From Anaerolineales bacterium (lineage in GTDB: Bacteria > Chloroflexota > Anaerolineae > Anaerolineales > UBA11579), in the NCBI GenBank assembly GCA_024710875.1, contig JANJTX010000135.1, forward strand, positions 1 to 40,893: DNA of 40,893 nt, read 5' to 3'. Positions 16,468 to 23,978 of the stretch are shown in pieces. Under the pieces are notes generated by a model. The model was given only the letters and a program-made list of their open reading frames with translations, was not told where the DNA came from and did no database searches. How positions within the stretch are numbered: the stretch's first letter is position 1; the number at the start of each line of letters is the position of its first letter. The translations under genes and the position numbers were made by a program.

Positions 16468-16795
16468 TTTCACCACAGAGGTGCAGAGAAAATCTCACGC
16501 AAAGTACGCAAAGTACGCAAAGAAAAACAAAGAATAGCAAAGAGGGTAAGGTGGTGTTTGCTTACCAGTGGAGAAAATTGAGAGCCGGCAAGGTCGGGAC
16601 TCTTCGCTGCGCTCAGAGTGACAAGAGGGTAGAGGCGACCGCAGGCTTGCACTGAGCGAAGTCGAAGTGTCGCCCCTACGGGCCAGATTTCACCAGAGAG
16701 GCACAGAGAAAAGCAGGGAGTTGGTTGTTTGCCAGTGAAGTTGGTGGATGGCGGGGAAAGCCGGGACTCTTCACATTGTTCAGAGTGACAAGAAA
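16468..16795. repeat. composite of dispersed repeats in a gene-free stretch
   Basis: The 390-nt gap 16465-16854 holds no gene. It contains element A twice (16468-16492 and 16688-16712, 'TTTCACCACAGAGG...CAGAG'), element B twice (16595-16626 and 16762-16793, 'CGGGACTCTTC' ... 'CAGAGTGACAAGA'), a 9-nt tandem repeat TACGCAAAG (about 16498-16522), and an imperfect palindrome (16629-16679) whose ends are GTAGAGGCGAC and GTCGCCCCTAC. The order A-B-palindrome-A-B suggests that an A-B unit was duplicated around the palindrome. Element A recurs at 39580. Confidence 0.75.
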
Positions 16796-16828
16796 AACCT
16801 CCCGGAGGTTTTAATCCTCCGGGAGGTT
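16796..16828 (-). terminator. rho-independent terminator of the FecR/DUF3048 gene
   Basis: AACCTCCCGGAGG (16796-16808) and CCTCCGGGAGGTT (16816-16828) form a perfect 13-bp stem with a 7-nt loop. Read on the - strand the stem is followed by a run of T, placed 27 nt after the stop codon of the gene at 16855-19812. Confidence 0.92.
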
Positions 16829-16854
16829 GGTGCTACTGGTTTAGTCGCCCTGTG

Positions 16855-19812
16855 TTAGGGGCTGTAGGTGGGGGCGAAGAAGCGGATGTAGGGCGGAGTT
16901 AACCCTTCGGTGTGGCTGGCGCGCTGGCCGATGCAGTCGCCGGCATTAGAGCCTTTGGCCACGCACGAGCCGAGCGTGACGATGTGAATCCAGGTCGGGC
17001 CGGTGTGCAGCGGGAAGGGCGTACCATCCTCGTACACGAACTTAATCGGCCGCAGTTGCTGGGTTTCCTGCTCGTACTCGCCGTTCAGCGTAGACCAGAA
17101 GATATCGCACACCAGGCCGTCGCGGAAGAGCAGGGCGCGCCCGAAGCTGCCGGGGGTGATGCCGATATCGATGATGGTTTCGGCGGCGTTGAGGGCATCA
17201 TGCTCGGCGTACAGCACCACGACATTGTTGAAAATCAGCTGGCGGCCGGTCAGGCGGTCGGTGCTGGGGTAGAAGTCGCCGGTCTGGTCGGCGATGTCAT
17301 TGAAGCGCTGCCAGCCGCCGGAGAGCGGGTCAAAGACCCACTTGATGCGGTTGGAGCTGCTGTAGTACATAATCCACTCGCTGACTGGCACACAGCCCAC
17401 CGGCGGGGTATTGTCAAAAGTGTTGCCGGAGTAGTTCAGGCCGCGCAGCGGCTGGTTGAGCTGCTGGGCAATCTGTTTGATGAGCTGGATGCCGAGGAAG
17501 TTGGCATTGAGGTTGTCGCCATCGCCTTCCTGTACGCTGGCACAGGAGGGGATATCCACTTCTGGTGATTTGCCAGCATAGGCCAGGCACGAGCCGGGGA
17601 AAAGCTGGTTGATGTACTTGTAGGGCAGGCGGCCGGAGCGTACCGGGCCAATGCCGCCGCCGCCGCTATCGCCGCCGCCGGTCTGGCCGTTTTCCACATT
17701 GCCGCCGAACACCAGGCCAGCATCAATGTACAGGTTGAGACCCGGTTGCAGGTTGTGGCTGAAAATGACGAACTGGCCGAAGCCGTCTACGTCGCTGTCC
17801 AGTTCTTCCTGCTGGTTGTTGTCGGCATCCTGACCGGTGAAGCCAAAGCCCTGCGGCGGGATGAATTTGAGGCTGTAAGACTGGGCCGGGTCGAGGCCGG
17901 TGAAGGCGTAGTAGCCGTTGAGGTCGGTGGCGGTGGTGGCAATCAGGCCCAGGCCGGACTGGCGCAGTTCCACCTGGACGCCGGGCAGGCCGCGCTCGCC
18001 TTCATCCTGCAGGCCGTTGCCGTTGGAGTCGAACCACACGTAGTCGCCGAGGGCGACCGTGCCTTCATCGGTTTCGGTGGTCTGGCGCGGCTGGTCCACC
18101 AGTTGCAGGCCGGCATCCACGGACATGTTGTGGGCGTCGGTCATTTCCAGCAGCGGGGTCAGGCCGCTGGCATCCGTATCGCTGTCAAAGTTGTCATCGC
18201 CGGCATCCGGGGTGGTGAAGGCGTAGCCGGGCGGCAATTGCACCTGAACGCGGTAGCGCTCGCCGGGCTGAGTGTCAAAACCGTAGTAACCGTTGAGGTC
18301 GGTGGTGGTGCTTTGCAGCAGGTTGTCGTTGGCATCCAGCAGGTTGACGCACACACCGGGCAGGCCCAGTTCGGTCAGGTCTTGCAGGCCGTTGTTGTTC
18401 GCATCGACCCAGACGCGGTTGCCGAGGATGACATTCTCATAAGTAAACGGCGTGCTGCGGATTTCGCAGTCACCCACGGTGGGGGTGTAGGATTGCGGGA
18501 ACTGGCCGTAGAAAACGGTCATGAAGCGGGTGGAGCCTTCGCCGATATAGATTTCATAGACCATCGAGGCGAAGGACAGGCCGGACTGCGGGCGAGCCGA
18601 GACCGGGAAGTTGGAGACCGAGAGCAGCACGGCCGGCAGGTCCAGGTCGCTGGGGTCGGGCACCGGCAGGCCGGTGAGCGGGTTCACGCCGGCGGGGAAG
18701 TCGCCGAGGTCAGGGCCGCCGCCTTCCGGGCCGCTGGGGGGTGGCGGGCCAACGAGGGCATCCGGTTCAGGGGCGGCGCTGCCGGCGGGCAGCAGGCCGG
18801 CATCGCGGGTGAGGTCATTGCCCCCGGCGTAGGTAAAGAGGTCGGTCAGGCCGGCCGGGTTGGCATCGCTGTCGCGGGCATCGTCACCGGCATCCTTCAG
18901 GGTGAAGAACTGCCCGGCGGGCGGGGTGAAGGAAATTTGATAATCGCCGGGGGCAGGGGCGAGGAAGAAATAGTAACCTTCGCTGTTGGTGGTGGTGCTG
19001 TCGGCCACGCTGCCATCGGCGGCCAGCAGGGCGACAGCCACGCCGGCCACGCCGGATTCATCGGCATCCTGCAGGCCATCGGCATTGGCATCCAGCCACA
19101 CCCGGTCGCCCAGCAGGCCGGTCAGTTCGATGACCACCACAAGGGCCTCGGGGTTTTCATCCAGCCAGGCCTGGACATCTTCGCTGTCCATTTCGCCTGT
19201 TTCAGGCGGGTCAGAGAGGCCTTCCACGCTGGCAGTTTCGCCGGCGCCGAGGGTGACTTCGCCGCCTTCGGTCTGGAGGGTGCAGGTGCCTTCGAGGCAG
19301 GTGATGTCAAACCCGCCCGTATCCGCGTTGTAAGAAACGCTCATGTACGAGCCGCGCACGGAGGCCTGGCCGGAGGGGGTGTCGACTTCCAGCACGCCGC
19401 CATTGAGGATGATAAAGAGGTTGCCGGCTTCCAGTTTCAGTTTCTTGAGCAGGCCGCCGCTTTCGGTTTCAATCGCCTGGATGGTGAAGACCGAGCGGGG
19501 GGTCACGCGCACAACCGTACCGTCCTCAAAATCAAGGCGGGCGCGGCCGTCTTCGCCGGTCTTCACTGCCCCGCCGACCAGCAGGGCAACGCCGGCGCTG
19601 GCGGGGCTGTAGGCAGCGGCCGGGTCAGGGCGGGCTTCGACTGCGCCGGTGATTTCATCGAGCGTGGCGCGCGGGCCGCTGGCAGCGGGGGTAGCATCCG
19701 CCGGGGTGTCCTGCGGCTGGTCCGCGGCGGTCGGGCCGCAGGCCGCCAGCAGCAGACTGGTGACGATGAGTAAATTAAAAAGGGCTAGAAACAGGGTGCG
19801 GGGGTTGCGCAT
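16855..19812 (-). CDS. lipoprotein: FecR domain, SdrD-B repeats, and DUF3048 split by inserted SdrD-B repeats
   Basis: This is a 985-residue lipoprotein with lipobox LAAC (Cys25). Domains in order: a FecR-like domain (about 65-200, 'GGAVKTGEDGRARLDFEDGT', 'LEVDTPSGQASVRG'); a SdrD-B/Cna-B-type beta-sandwich (about 232-346, 'GDRVWLDANADGLQDADESG'); the first part of DUF3048 as in YerB (about 372-440, 'NPLTGLPV', 'ARPQSGLSFASMVYEIYIGE'); two more SdrD-B repeats (about 459-575 and 590-705, 'NRVWVDANNNGLQD', 'DYVWFDSNGNGLQDEGERG'); a Gly/Ser linker; and the rest of DUF3048 from residue 720 ('IGPVRSGR', later 'HTGPTWIHIV'). DUF3048 is thus interrupted by about 275 residues. The first two SdrD-B copies carry Asp/Asn-rich loops likely to bind calcium. 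AAAGGA precedes the ATG. The function is unknown; a cell-surface role is inferred. Confidence 0.85.
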   Translation of the reverse strand: MRNPRTLFLALFNLLIVTSLLLAACGPTAADQPQDTPADATPAASGPRATLDEITGAVEARPDPAAAYSPASAGVALLVGGAVKTGEDGRARLDFEDGTVVRVTPRSVFTIQAIETESGGLLKKLKLEAGNLFIILNGGVLEVDTPSGQASVRGSYMSVSYNADTGGFDITCLEGTCTLQTEGGEVTLGAGETASVEGLSDPPETGEMDSEDVQAWLDENPEALVVVIELTGLLGDRVWLDANADGLQDADESGVAGVAVALLAADGSVADSTTTNSEGYYFFLAPAPGDYQISFTPPAGQFFTLKDAGDDARDSDANPAGLTDLFTYAGGNDLTRDAGLLPAGSAAPEPDALVGPPPPSGPEGGGPDLGDFPAGVNPLTGLPVPDPSDLDLPAVLLSVSNFPVSARPQSGLSFASMVYEIYIGEGSTRFMTVFYGQFPQSYTPTVGDCEIRSTPFTYENVILGNRVWVDANNNGLQDLTELGLPGVCVNLLDANDNLLQSTTTDLNGYYGFDTQPGERYRVQVQLPPGYAFTTPDAGDDNFDSDTDASGLTPLLEMTDAHNMSVDAGLQLVDQPRQTTETDEGTVALGDYVWFDSNGNGLQDEGERGLPGVQVELRQSGLGLIATTATDLNGYYAFTGLDPAQSYSLKFIPPQGFGFTGQDADNNQQEELDSDVDGFGQFVIFSHNLQPGLNLYIDAGLVFGGNVENGQTGGGDSGGGGIGPVRSGRLPYKYINQLFPGSCLAYAGKSPEVDIPSCASVQEGDGDNLNANFLGIQLIKQIAQQLNQPLRGLNYSGNTFDNTPPVGCVPVSEWIMYYSSSNRIKWVFDPLSGGWQRFNDIADQTGDFYPSTDRLTGRQLIFNNVVVLYAEHDALNAAETIIDIGITPGSFGRALLFRDGLVCDIFWSTLNGEYEQETQQLRPIKFVYEDGTPFPLHTGPTWIHIVTLGSCVAKGSNAGDCIGQRASHTEGLTPPYIRFFAPTYSP

Positions 19813-19859
19813 GGGGGTGTCCTTTTAGTCGGTTGCCAAAGTCAATAAAACCTGCATCA

Positions 19860-19865
19860 ATTATA
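19860..19865 (-). promoter_or_regulatory. -10 box for the FecR/DUF3048 gene
   Basis: TATAAT on the - strand, about 48 nt upstream of the ATG. No clear -35 box is seen. The 251-nt gap 19813-20063 between the two divergent genes otherwise shows only the + strand -10 box at 20014. Confidence 0.5.
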
Positions 19866-20013
19866 CAGGACAGGTTCACAATCTTTATTTAGGCTATCAG
19901 AAACAGGAGGCCTGAGTAAAGCACCGCTGTCGCTTGCGCCTCGGGCAGGGCGGCCGGATGCGTGGCTGCGGAACGGCTAAACCGCATGGCCGAACCTGCG
20001 CGCTGCTGGCTGG

Positions 20014-20019
20014 TACAAT
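20014..20019 (+). promoter_or_regulatory. -10 box for the RibD-C/DHFR-like gene
   Basis: TACAAT lies 44 nt before the ATG at 20064, which has GGAGG at 20054-20058. No convincing -35 hexamer is seen. Confidence 0.4.
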
Positions 20020-20063
20020 TTTGCTCGCAGCAAGGAAATTATCCCTTGAACCCGGAGGCAAAA

Positions 20064-20636
20064 ATGAGGAAACTGAAATTGCAGGTCCAGCTAACCGCAG
20101 ATGGCTTCATGGCCGGCCCGGAGGGTGAAATAGACTGGATGGTCTTTGATTGGGATGATGCCTTGAAGCAGTATGTGACTGAACTAACGGCCAATGTAGA
20201 TTGCATTGTCATGGGGCGGAAACTGGCCGAAGGGTTCATTCCTTACTGGGCGGATGTTGCTGCCGATGCAACCCACCCCGAACAAGCCTCTGGCCGGGAA
20301 TTCTCGGATTTGCCAAAGGTAGTCTTTACAAAAACTCTGGCAAGCAGCCCATGGGGGAATACTGTCCTTGCAACTGGCGAACTCGGCGAGGAAATTCGCC
20401 AACTTAAGCAGCAAAAAGGGAAGGACATCATCGCCTATGGCGGAGCTGCGTTTGTTTCCGCGCTAACCCAACAGAGTCTGATTGATGAGTATCATTTGTT
20501 TATCAATCCCATCGCGATTGGGCAGGGGTTGACAATTTTTGGCACACTGAAACAGCGAGAGATATTTACCCTTGAGAGTTCAACCGCCTATGATTGTGGG
20601 ATTGTCGTCCTGAAGTATGTGCCGAAGGGTGTATAA
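20064..20636 (+). CDS. dihydrofolate reductase-family (RibD C-terminal-like) protein
   Basis: This 190-residue soluble protein has the fold shared by DHFR and the RibD reductase domain: 'LQVQLTADGFMAGPEGEIDW' at the N-terminus, 'VDCIVMGRKLAEGF' in the middle, then 'DIIAYGGAAFVSALTQQSLIDEYHLFINPIAIGQG'. These are the usual NADPH-binding and substrate-loop motifs of the stand-alone YyaP/YwjB-type proteins, whose substrates are mostly unknown. The start is supported by GGAGG 5 nt before the ATG; an in-frame upstream extension to 19962 has no support. Base composition is clearly lower in GC than the neighbours (hand count 42% in 20461-20520 against 75% in 20821-20880), suggesting recent transfer. 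A true folA lies at 33696. Confidence 0.8.
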   Translation: MRKLKLQVQLTADGFMAGPEGEIDWMVFDWDDALKQYVTELTANVDCIVMGRKLAEGFIPYWADVAADATHPEQASGREFSDLPKVVFTKTLASSPWGNTVLATGELGEEIRQLKQQKGKDIIAYGGAAFVSALTQQSLIDEYHLFINPIAIGQGLTIFGTLKQREIFTLESSTAYDCGIVVLKYVPKGV

Positions 20637-20705
20637 GCCGCGTTCCCCTGGTTTAGGTACCCGGCTGCGCAGTTGATTCAGTTAATCCAGGCCGCGGAGT
20701 AATCA

Positions 20706-20729
20706 GAAGCCCGCTTCGGGCGTTCTTTT
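20706..20729 (+). terminator. probable terminator after the RibD-C/DHFR-like gene
   Basis: GAAGCCCG, loop CTT, then CGGGC and TTC with one bulged G form a short stem followed by TTTTC. It is 70 nt after the stop codon and just before the promoter element of the next gene. Confidence 0.6.
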
Positions 20730-20731
20730 CC

Positions 20732-20748
20732 CTGTTCCCCATTACAAT
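20732..20748 (+). promoter_or_regulatory. promoter element of the DHH-CBS-nucleotidyltransferase gene, leaderless arrangement
   Basis: CTGTTCCCCATTACAAT carries TACAAT (20743-20748) ending exactly 6 nt before the GTG at 20755. It matches 16 of 17 positions of the element at 13195-13211. No ribosome-binding site is present. Confidence 0.55.
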
Positions 20749-20754
20749 TAAGCC

Positions 20755-23379
20755 GTGAAACTGATTCTGACTCACGAAATGGCCGATTTTGACGCGGTGG
20801 CCTCGCTGCTGGGCGCAGCCCTGCTGGACGAGGCGGCGGTGGCCGTCTTGCCGCGCCGGGTGAACCGCAATGTGCGCGCCTACCTGACGCTCTATGGGCC
20901 GGACCTGGCCCTGCGCGCAGCCGATGACCTGCCGCCCGGCAAGCCCAGCCACATCACGGTGGTGGATACCCAAACGCGCCCCACGCTGAAGGGTGTAACC
21001 GCCAAAACGCCGGTGCGGGTGATTGACCACCATGACCGACAGCCGGATTTGCCCGCCGAATGGAAAACGACGATTGAGCCGCTGGGGGCGTGTACGACCC
21101 TGCTGGTGGAGGGCCTGCAGGCGCTGGACGTGCTGATCACTGTGCCGCAGGCGACCCTGCTGCTGCTGGGTATTTATGAAGATACTGGCGGGTTGACCTA
21201 CACCCGTACTACGGCGCGGGATGCGCGTGCCGTGGCGGCCCTGCTGGAGCAGGGGGCTTCGTTGCAGGTGGCGCAGGGATTCCTCAACCAGCCGCTGACC
21301 GCCGCCCAGCAGGCGATTTATGAGCAACTGCGCCAAAGCGCTGAAATCCGCACGGTGCACGGCCAGCAGATAATCCTGGCCACGGCAGATGCCAGCCAGG
21401 GCGAGGAAGAACTCTCGTCGCTGGCGCATAAGTTAAACGACCTGCTGGAACCCGATGGCCTCGTACTGGCGATCCAGACCGGCGGCGGGGTGCAGTTGAT
21501 TGCCCGCAGTACCACCGATGCGGTGCGTATGGATGTCCTGATGGCCGACTTTGGCGGGGGTGGCCACCGGCGGGCGGCGGCGGCGATGCTGCCAGATGCA
21601 GAACTGGCGGCGGTGGTTGCCGACCTGCTGGAACGCCTGCCGCGCCATGTGCTGCCCGCAATTACCGTCGGGGAACTGATGTCGCGCCAGCCGCAGGCGC
21701 TGGAAGCAGATGCGCCCGCCCGCAACGCCGCCGAACTGATGCAACGCTATGGCTATGAGGGCTTCCCGGTGGTGGCAGGTGGAAAGGTGGTCGGCCTGTT
21801 GACGCGCCGGGCGGTGGACCGCGCCTTGACTCACGGCCTAAAGGTGAAAGTACGCGAACTGATGTCCACCGGCGGCACGACCCTGCAACCGGCGGATTCA
21901 ATTGAACAGCTAAAACAGGCGATGCTGGAAAGCGGCTGGGGGCAGATCCCGGTGGTGTCACCCGAGACCGGCGAACTGGTGGGGATTGTGACGCGCACCG
22001 ACCTGCTCAAAACCCTGATGCCGCAAACTGGCCCGCGCCGCCCGAACCGGGCCGACCAATTGGCGGCCAGCTTGCCGCCGGCCCGGCTGGGGCTGCTGCG
22101 CGCCGCGGCGGCGGCCCAGCAACGCGGCGAGGCGCTGTACATCGTGGGCGGCTTTGTGCGCGACCTGCTGCTGGAACGCCCCAGCCCGGACCTGGACCTG
22201 GTGGTGGAGGGCGATGCGATTGCGCTGGCTGAAGCCCTTGCCAAACAGTATGGCGGCAAGGTCACCAGCCACCGCCGCTTTGGCACCGCCAAATGGCTGC
22301 TGGACTCGGCGCGCCAGAAAGTGGCGGCGGGGCTGGCTACGGAGGCCGACCCGGCCCTCAACCCGGAGGACCTGCCCGCCAGCCTGGATTTGGTGAGCGC
22401 CCGGCGCGAGTTCTACACCCACCCGACCGCCCTGCCCACGGTGGAGCGCGGCAGCATCAAGCTCGATCTGCACCGCCGCGATTTCACGATTAATACCCTG
22501 GCCCTGCGGCTGGATGGCCGCTATTTCGGCGACCTGCTGGATTACTGGGGCGGCTTGCAGGACCTCGACGACGGCATCGTGCGGGTCTTGCACTCGCTCT
22601 CGTTTGTGGATGACCCCACCCGCATGCTGCGGGCGGCGCGTTTTGAGGGGCGGTTTGGCTTTGAGATTGGGCCGCGCACGCTCGAATTGCTGGGGAATGC
22701 TTTGCCATTGTTGGAGCGGGTTTCCGGCGACCGGCTGCGCCATGAACTGAATGCGATTTTAGGAGAAACAGACTGGGCGGCGATTTTGCAGCGCCTGGCC
22801 GGGCTGAAAGTGCTGGCGACCATCCACCCGGCGCTGGGCTTTGATGCGGCCGCCGCCGAGCGGCTGGAACTCGCCCGCCACACCCCGCCCGGCCCGGAAT
22901 GGGGCCTGCCGGATGACTTTGAGTCGGTCAGCCAACCGCTGGCGCTGGCTTACACCGCCTGGTTCCTGACGCTTGAAGGGGTGCAGGCGGCCTCGCTGGC
23001 GGGGCGGCTGCGGCTGACCGCCCCGGTGACCAAAGCGATTCTGGCGGCCTGCAGCCTGCGGCCGGAACTGGCGGCGCTGGTAGGGGCCGCGCCCAGCCGC
23101 GCCACCGCCCGGCTGGATGAAGCGCCGCCGCTGGCTTTGGCGGCCCTGTACCTGACGAGTACCGACGGGAGAGTGCGCGAGTTGCTGGAAATCTATACCC
23201 GGCGCTGGCGGCACATCCACCCCCAGACCGATGGACACGACCTGCGCGCCCGCGGCGTGCCGGCCGGGCCGCGCTACCGCCAGCTGCTGACGGCTCTGCG
23301 GGAGGCCTGGCTGGATGGCACGGTGAAGAACGCCGATGAAGAACACGACCTGCTGGAGAAATTACTGCATGACGGCTGA
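20755..23379 (+). CDS. DHH - CBS pair - tRNA nucleotidyltransferase (poly(A) polymerase family) fusion
   Basis: This is an 874-residue multidomain protein. The N-terminal DHH phosphoesterase (about 1-150) keeps 'HEMADFDAVASLLGA' and 'VIDHHDRQ'; the DHHA1 part ends in 'FGGGGHRRAAAAML' (about 260-285). Two CBS motifs follow (about 305-425, 'VGELMSRQPQAL', 'VRELMSTGGTTLQPADS'). The class II nucleotidyltransferase starts near 445: 'IVGGFVRDLLLERPSPDLDL' (GG and DLDL metal site), then 'RRDFTINTLALRL' and 'DDPTRMLRAARFEGRF'. This order is known from several deep-branching bacteria and cyanobacteria and is linked to CCA addition to tRNA 3' ends. CCA activity rather than poly(A) polymerase is inferred. 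The start is GTG. A GNAT gene overlaps its 3' end by 11 nt. Confidence 0.9.
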   Translation: MKLILTHEMADFDAVASLLGAALLDEAAVAVLPRRVNRNVRAYLTLYGPDLALRAADDLPPGKPSHITVVDTQTRPTLKGVTAKTPVRVIDHHDRQPDLPAEWKTTIEPLGACTTLLVEGLQALDVLITVPQATLLLLGIYEDTGGLTYTRTTARDARAVAALLEQGASLQVAQGFLNQPLTAAQQAIYEQLRQSAEIRTVHGQQIILATADASQGEEELSSLAHKLNDLLEPDGLVLAIQTGGGVQLIARSTTDAVRMDVLMADFGGGGHRRAAAAMLPDAELAAVVADLLERLPRHVLPAITVGELMSRQPQALEADAPARNAAELMQRYGYEGFPVVAGGKVVGLLTRRAVDRALTHGLKVKVRELMSTGGTTLQPADSIEQLKQAMLESGWGQIPVVSPETGELVGIVTRTDLLKTLMPQTGPRRPNRADQLAASLPPARLGLLRAAAAAQQRGEALYIVGGFVRDLLLERPSPDLDLVVEGDAIALAEALAKQYGGKVTSHRRFGTAKWLLDSARQKVAAGLATEADPALNPEDLPASLDLVSARREFYTHPTALPTVERGSIKLDLHRRDFTINTLALRLDGRYFGDLLDYWGGLQDLDDGIVRVLHSLSFVDDPTRMLRAARFEGRFGFEIGPRTLELLGNALPLLERVSGDRLRHELNAILGETDWAAILQRLAGLKVLATIHPALGFDAAAAERLELARHTPPGPEWGLPDDFESVSQPLALAYTAWFLTLEGVQAASLAGRLRLTAPVTKAILAACSLRPELAALVGAAPSRATARLDEAPPLALAALYLTSTDGRVRELLEIYTRRWRHIHPQTDGHDLRARGVPAGPRYRQLLTALREAWLDGTVKNADEEHDLLEKLLHDG

Positions 23380-23914
23380 AATGGCGCCCTGGCAGACCGT
23401 GCCCCCGCCGGACTGGCTGGCGCAGGTAGGCATCCGGTTGGCGCGGGCCGCCGATTTGGAGGCGCTGGAATGGGAGGGTGAGTATGCCCACTTCCGGCGC
23501 ATGTATGCCGAAATCTATGCCCGCACCCAGGCCGGGCAGGCGGCCATGTGGCTGGCGGAGCTGGCCGGGGTGGGCATCATCGGGCAGGTGTTCGTGCAGT
23601 TCGGGCGGCCACAGCCCGGGCCGCGCCAGATGTACCCGGCCTATGTGCATGGCTTCCGGGTGCGGCCGGCCTACCGCGGCCGGGGGGTGGGAACGCGCCT
23701 GATGGATGCGCTGGAAGACGACCTGCGGCGGCGCGGCGTCCGCCAGGTGACGCTGAATGTAGTGGCCGAGAACAGCGGCGGACGCCGGTTTTATGAAGCG
23801 CGCAAGTATTTTGTCACTGCGCCGGACCCCGGCCGCTGGACGTATGTGGACCAGCATGGCAACACCCAGGCGGTGGATGAGCCCGGCTGGCGGATGCGCA
23901 AGGTGTTGCAGTAA
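23369..23914 (+). CDS. GNAT-family N-acetyltransferase
   Basis: This 181-residue acetyltransferase has the acetyl-CoA-binding motif A 'VRPAYRGRGVGTRLMDALED' and motif B 'NVVAENSGGRRFYEARKYF'. An N-terminal beta-alpha part ('IRLARAADLEALEWEGE') is typical of GNAT proteins. I chose the ATG at 23369, overlapping the previous gene by 11 nt, because 'GGAGA' lies 8 nt upstream; an ATG at 23381 is also possible. Translational coupling to the nucleotidyltransferase fusion is likely. The substrate is unknown; no link to protein or drug acetylation can be made from sequence. Confidence 0.82.
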   Translation: MTAEMAPWQTVPPPDWLAQVGIRLARAADLEALEWEGEYAHFRRMYAEIYARTQAGQAAMWLAELAGVGIIGQVFVQFGRPQPGPRQMYPAYVHGFRVRPAYRGRGVGTRLMDALEDDLRRRGVRQVTLNVVAENSGGRRFYEARKYFVTAPDPGRWTYVDQHGNTQAVDEPGWRMRKVLQ

Positions 23915-23978
23915 GACGAAATTCGTAACTGGTAAGTGGCGCGGATGCCTTGACCATGAGAGATGGGTAGCACGGCCC

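Noticed and set aside
16468-16795. CRISPR array suspicion from repeated units
   Set aside because: The units are degenerate, of unequal length and spacing, contain tandem 9-mers and a palindrome, and have no regular spacers or cas genes nearby.
17746-19773. 675-codon open frame on the + strand
   Set aside because: It lies wholly opposite the FecR/SdrD-B/DUF3048 gene. The long frame comes from high GC and the repeated Gly/Asp-rich codons. The product is Gly/Ala/Val/His-rich with no domain, whereas the - strand gene has a lipobox, known domains and a terminator.
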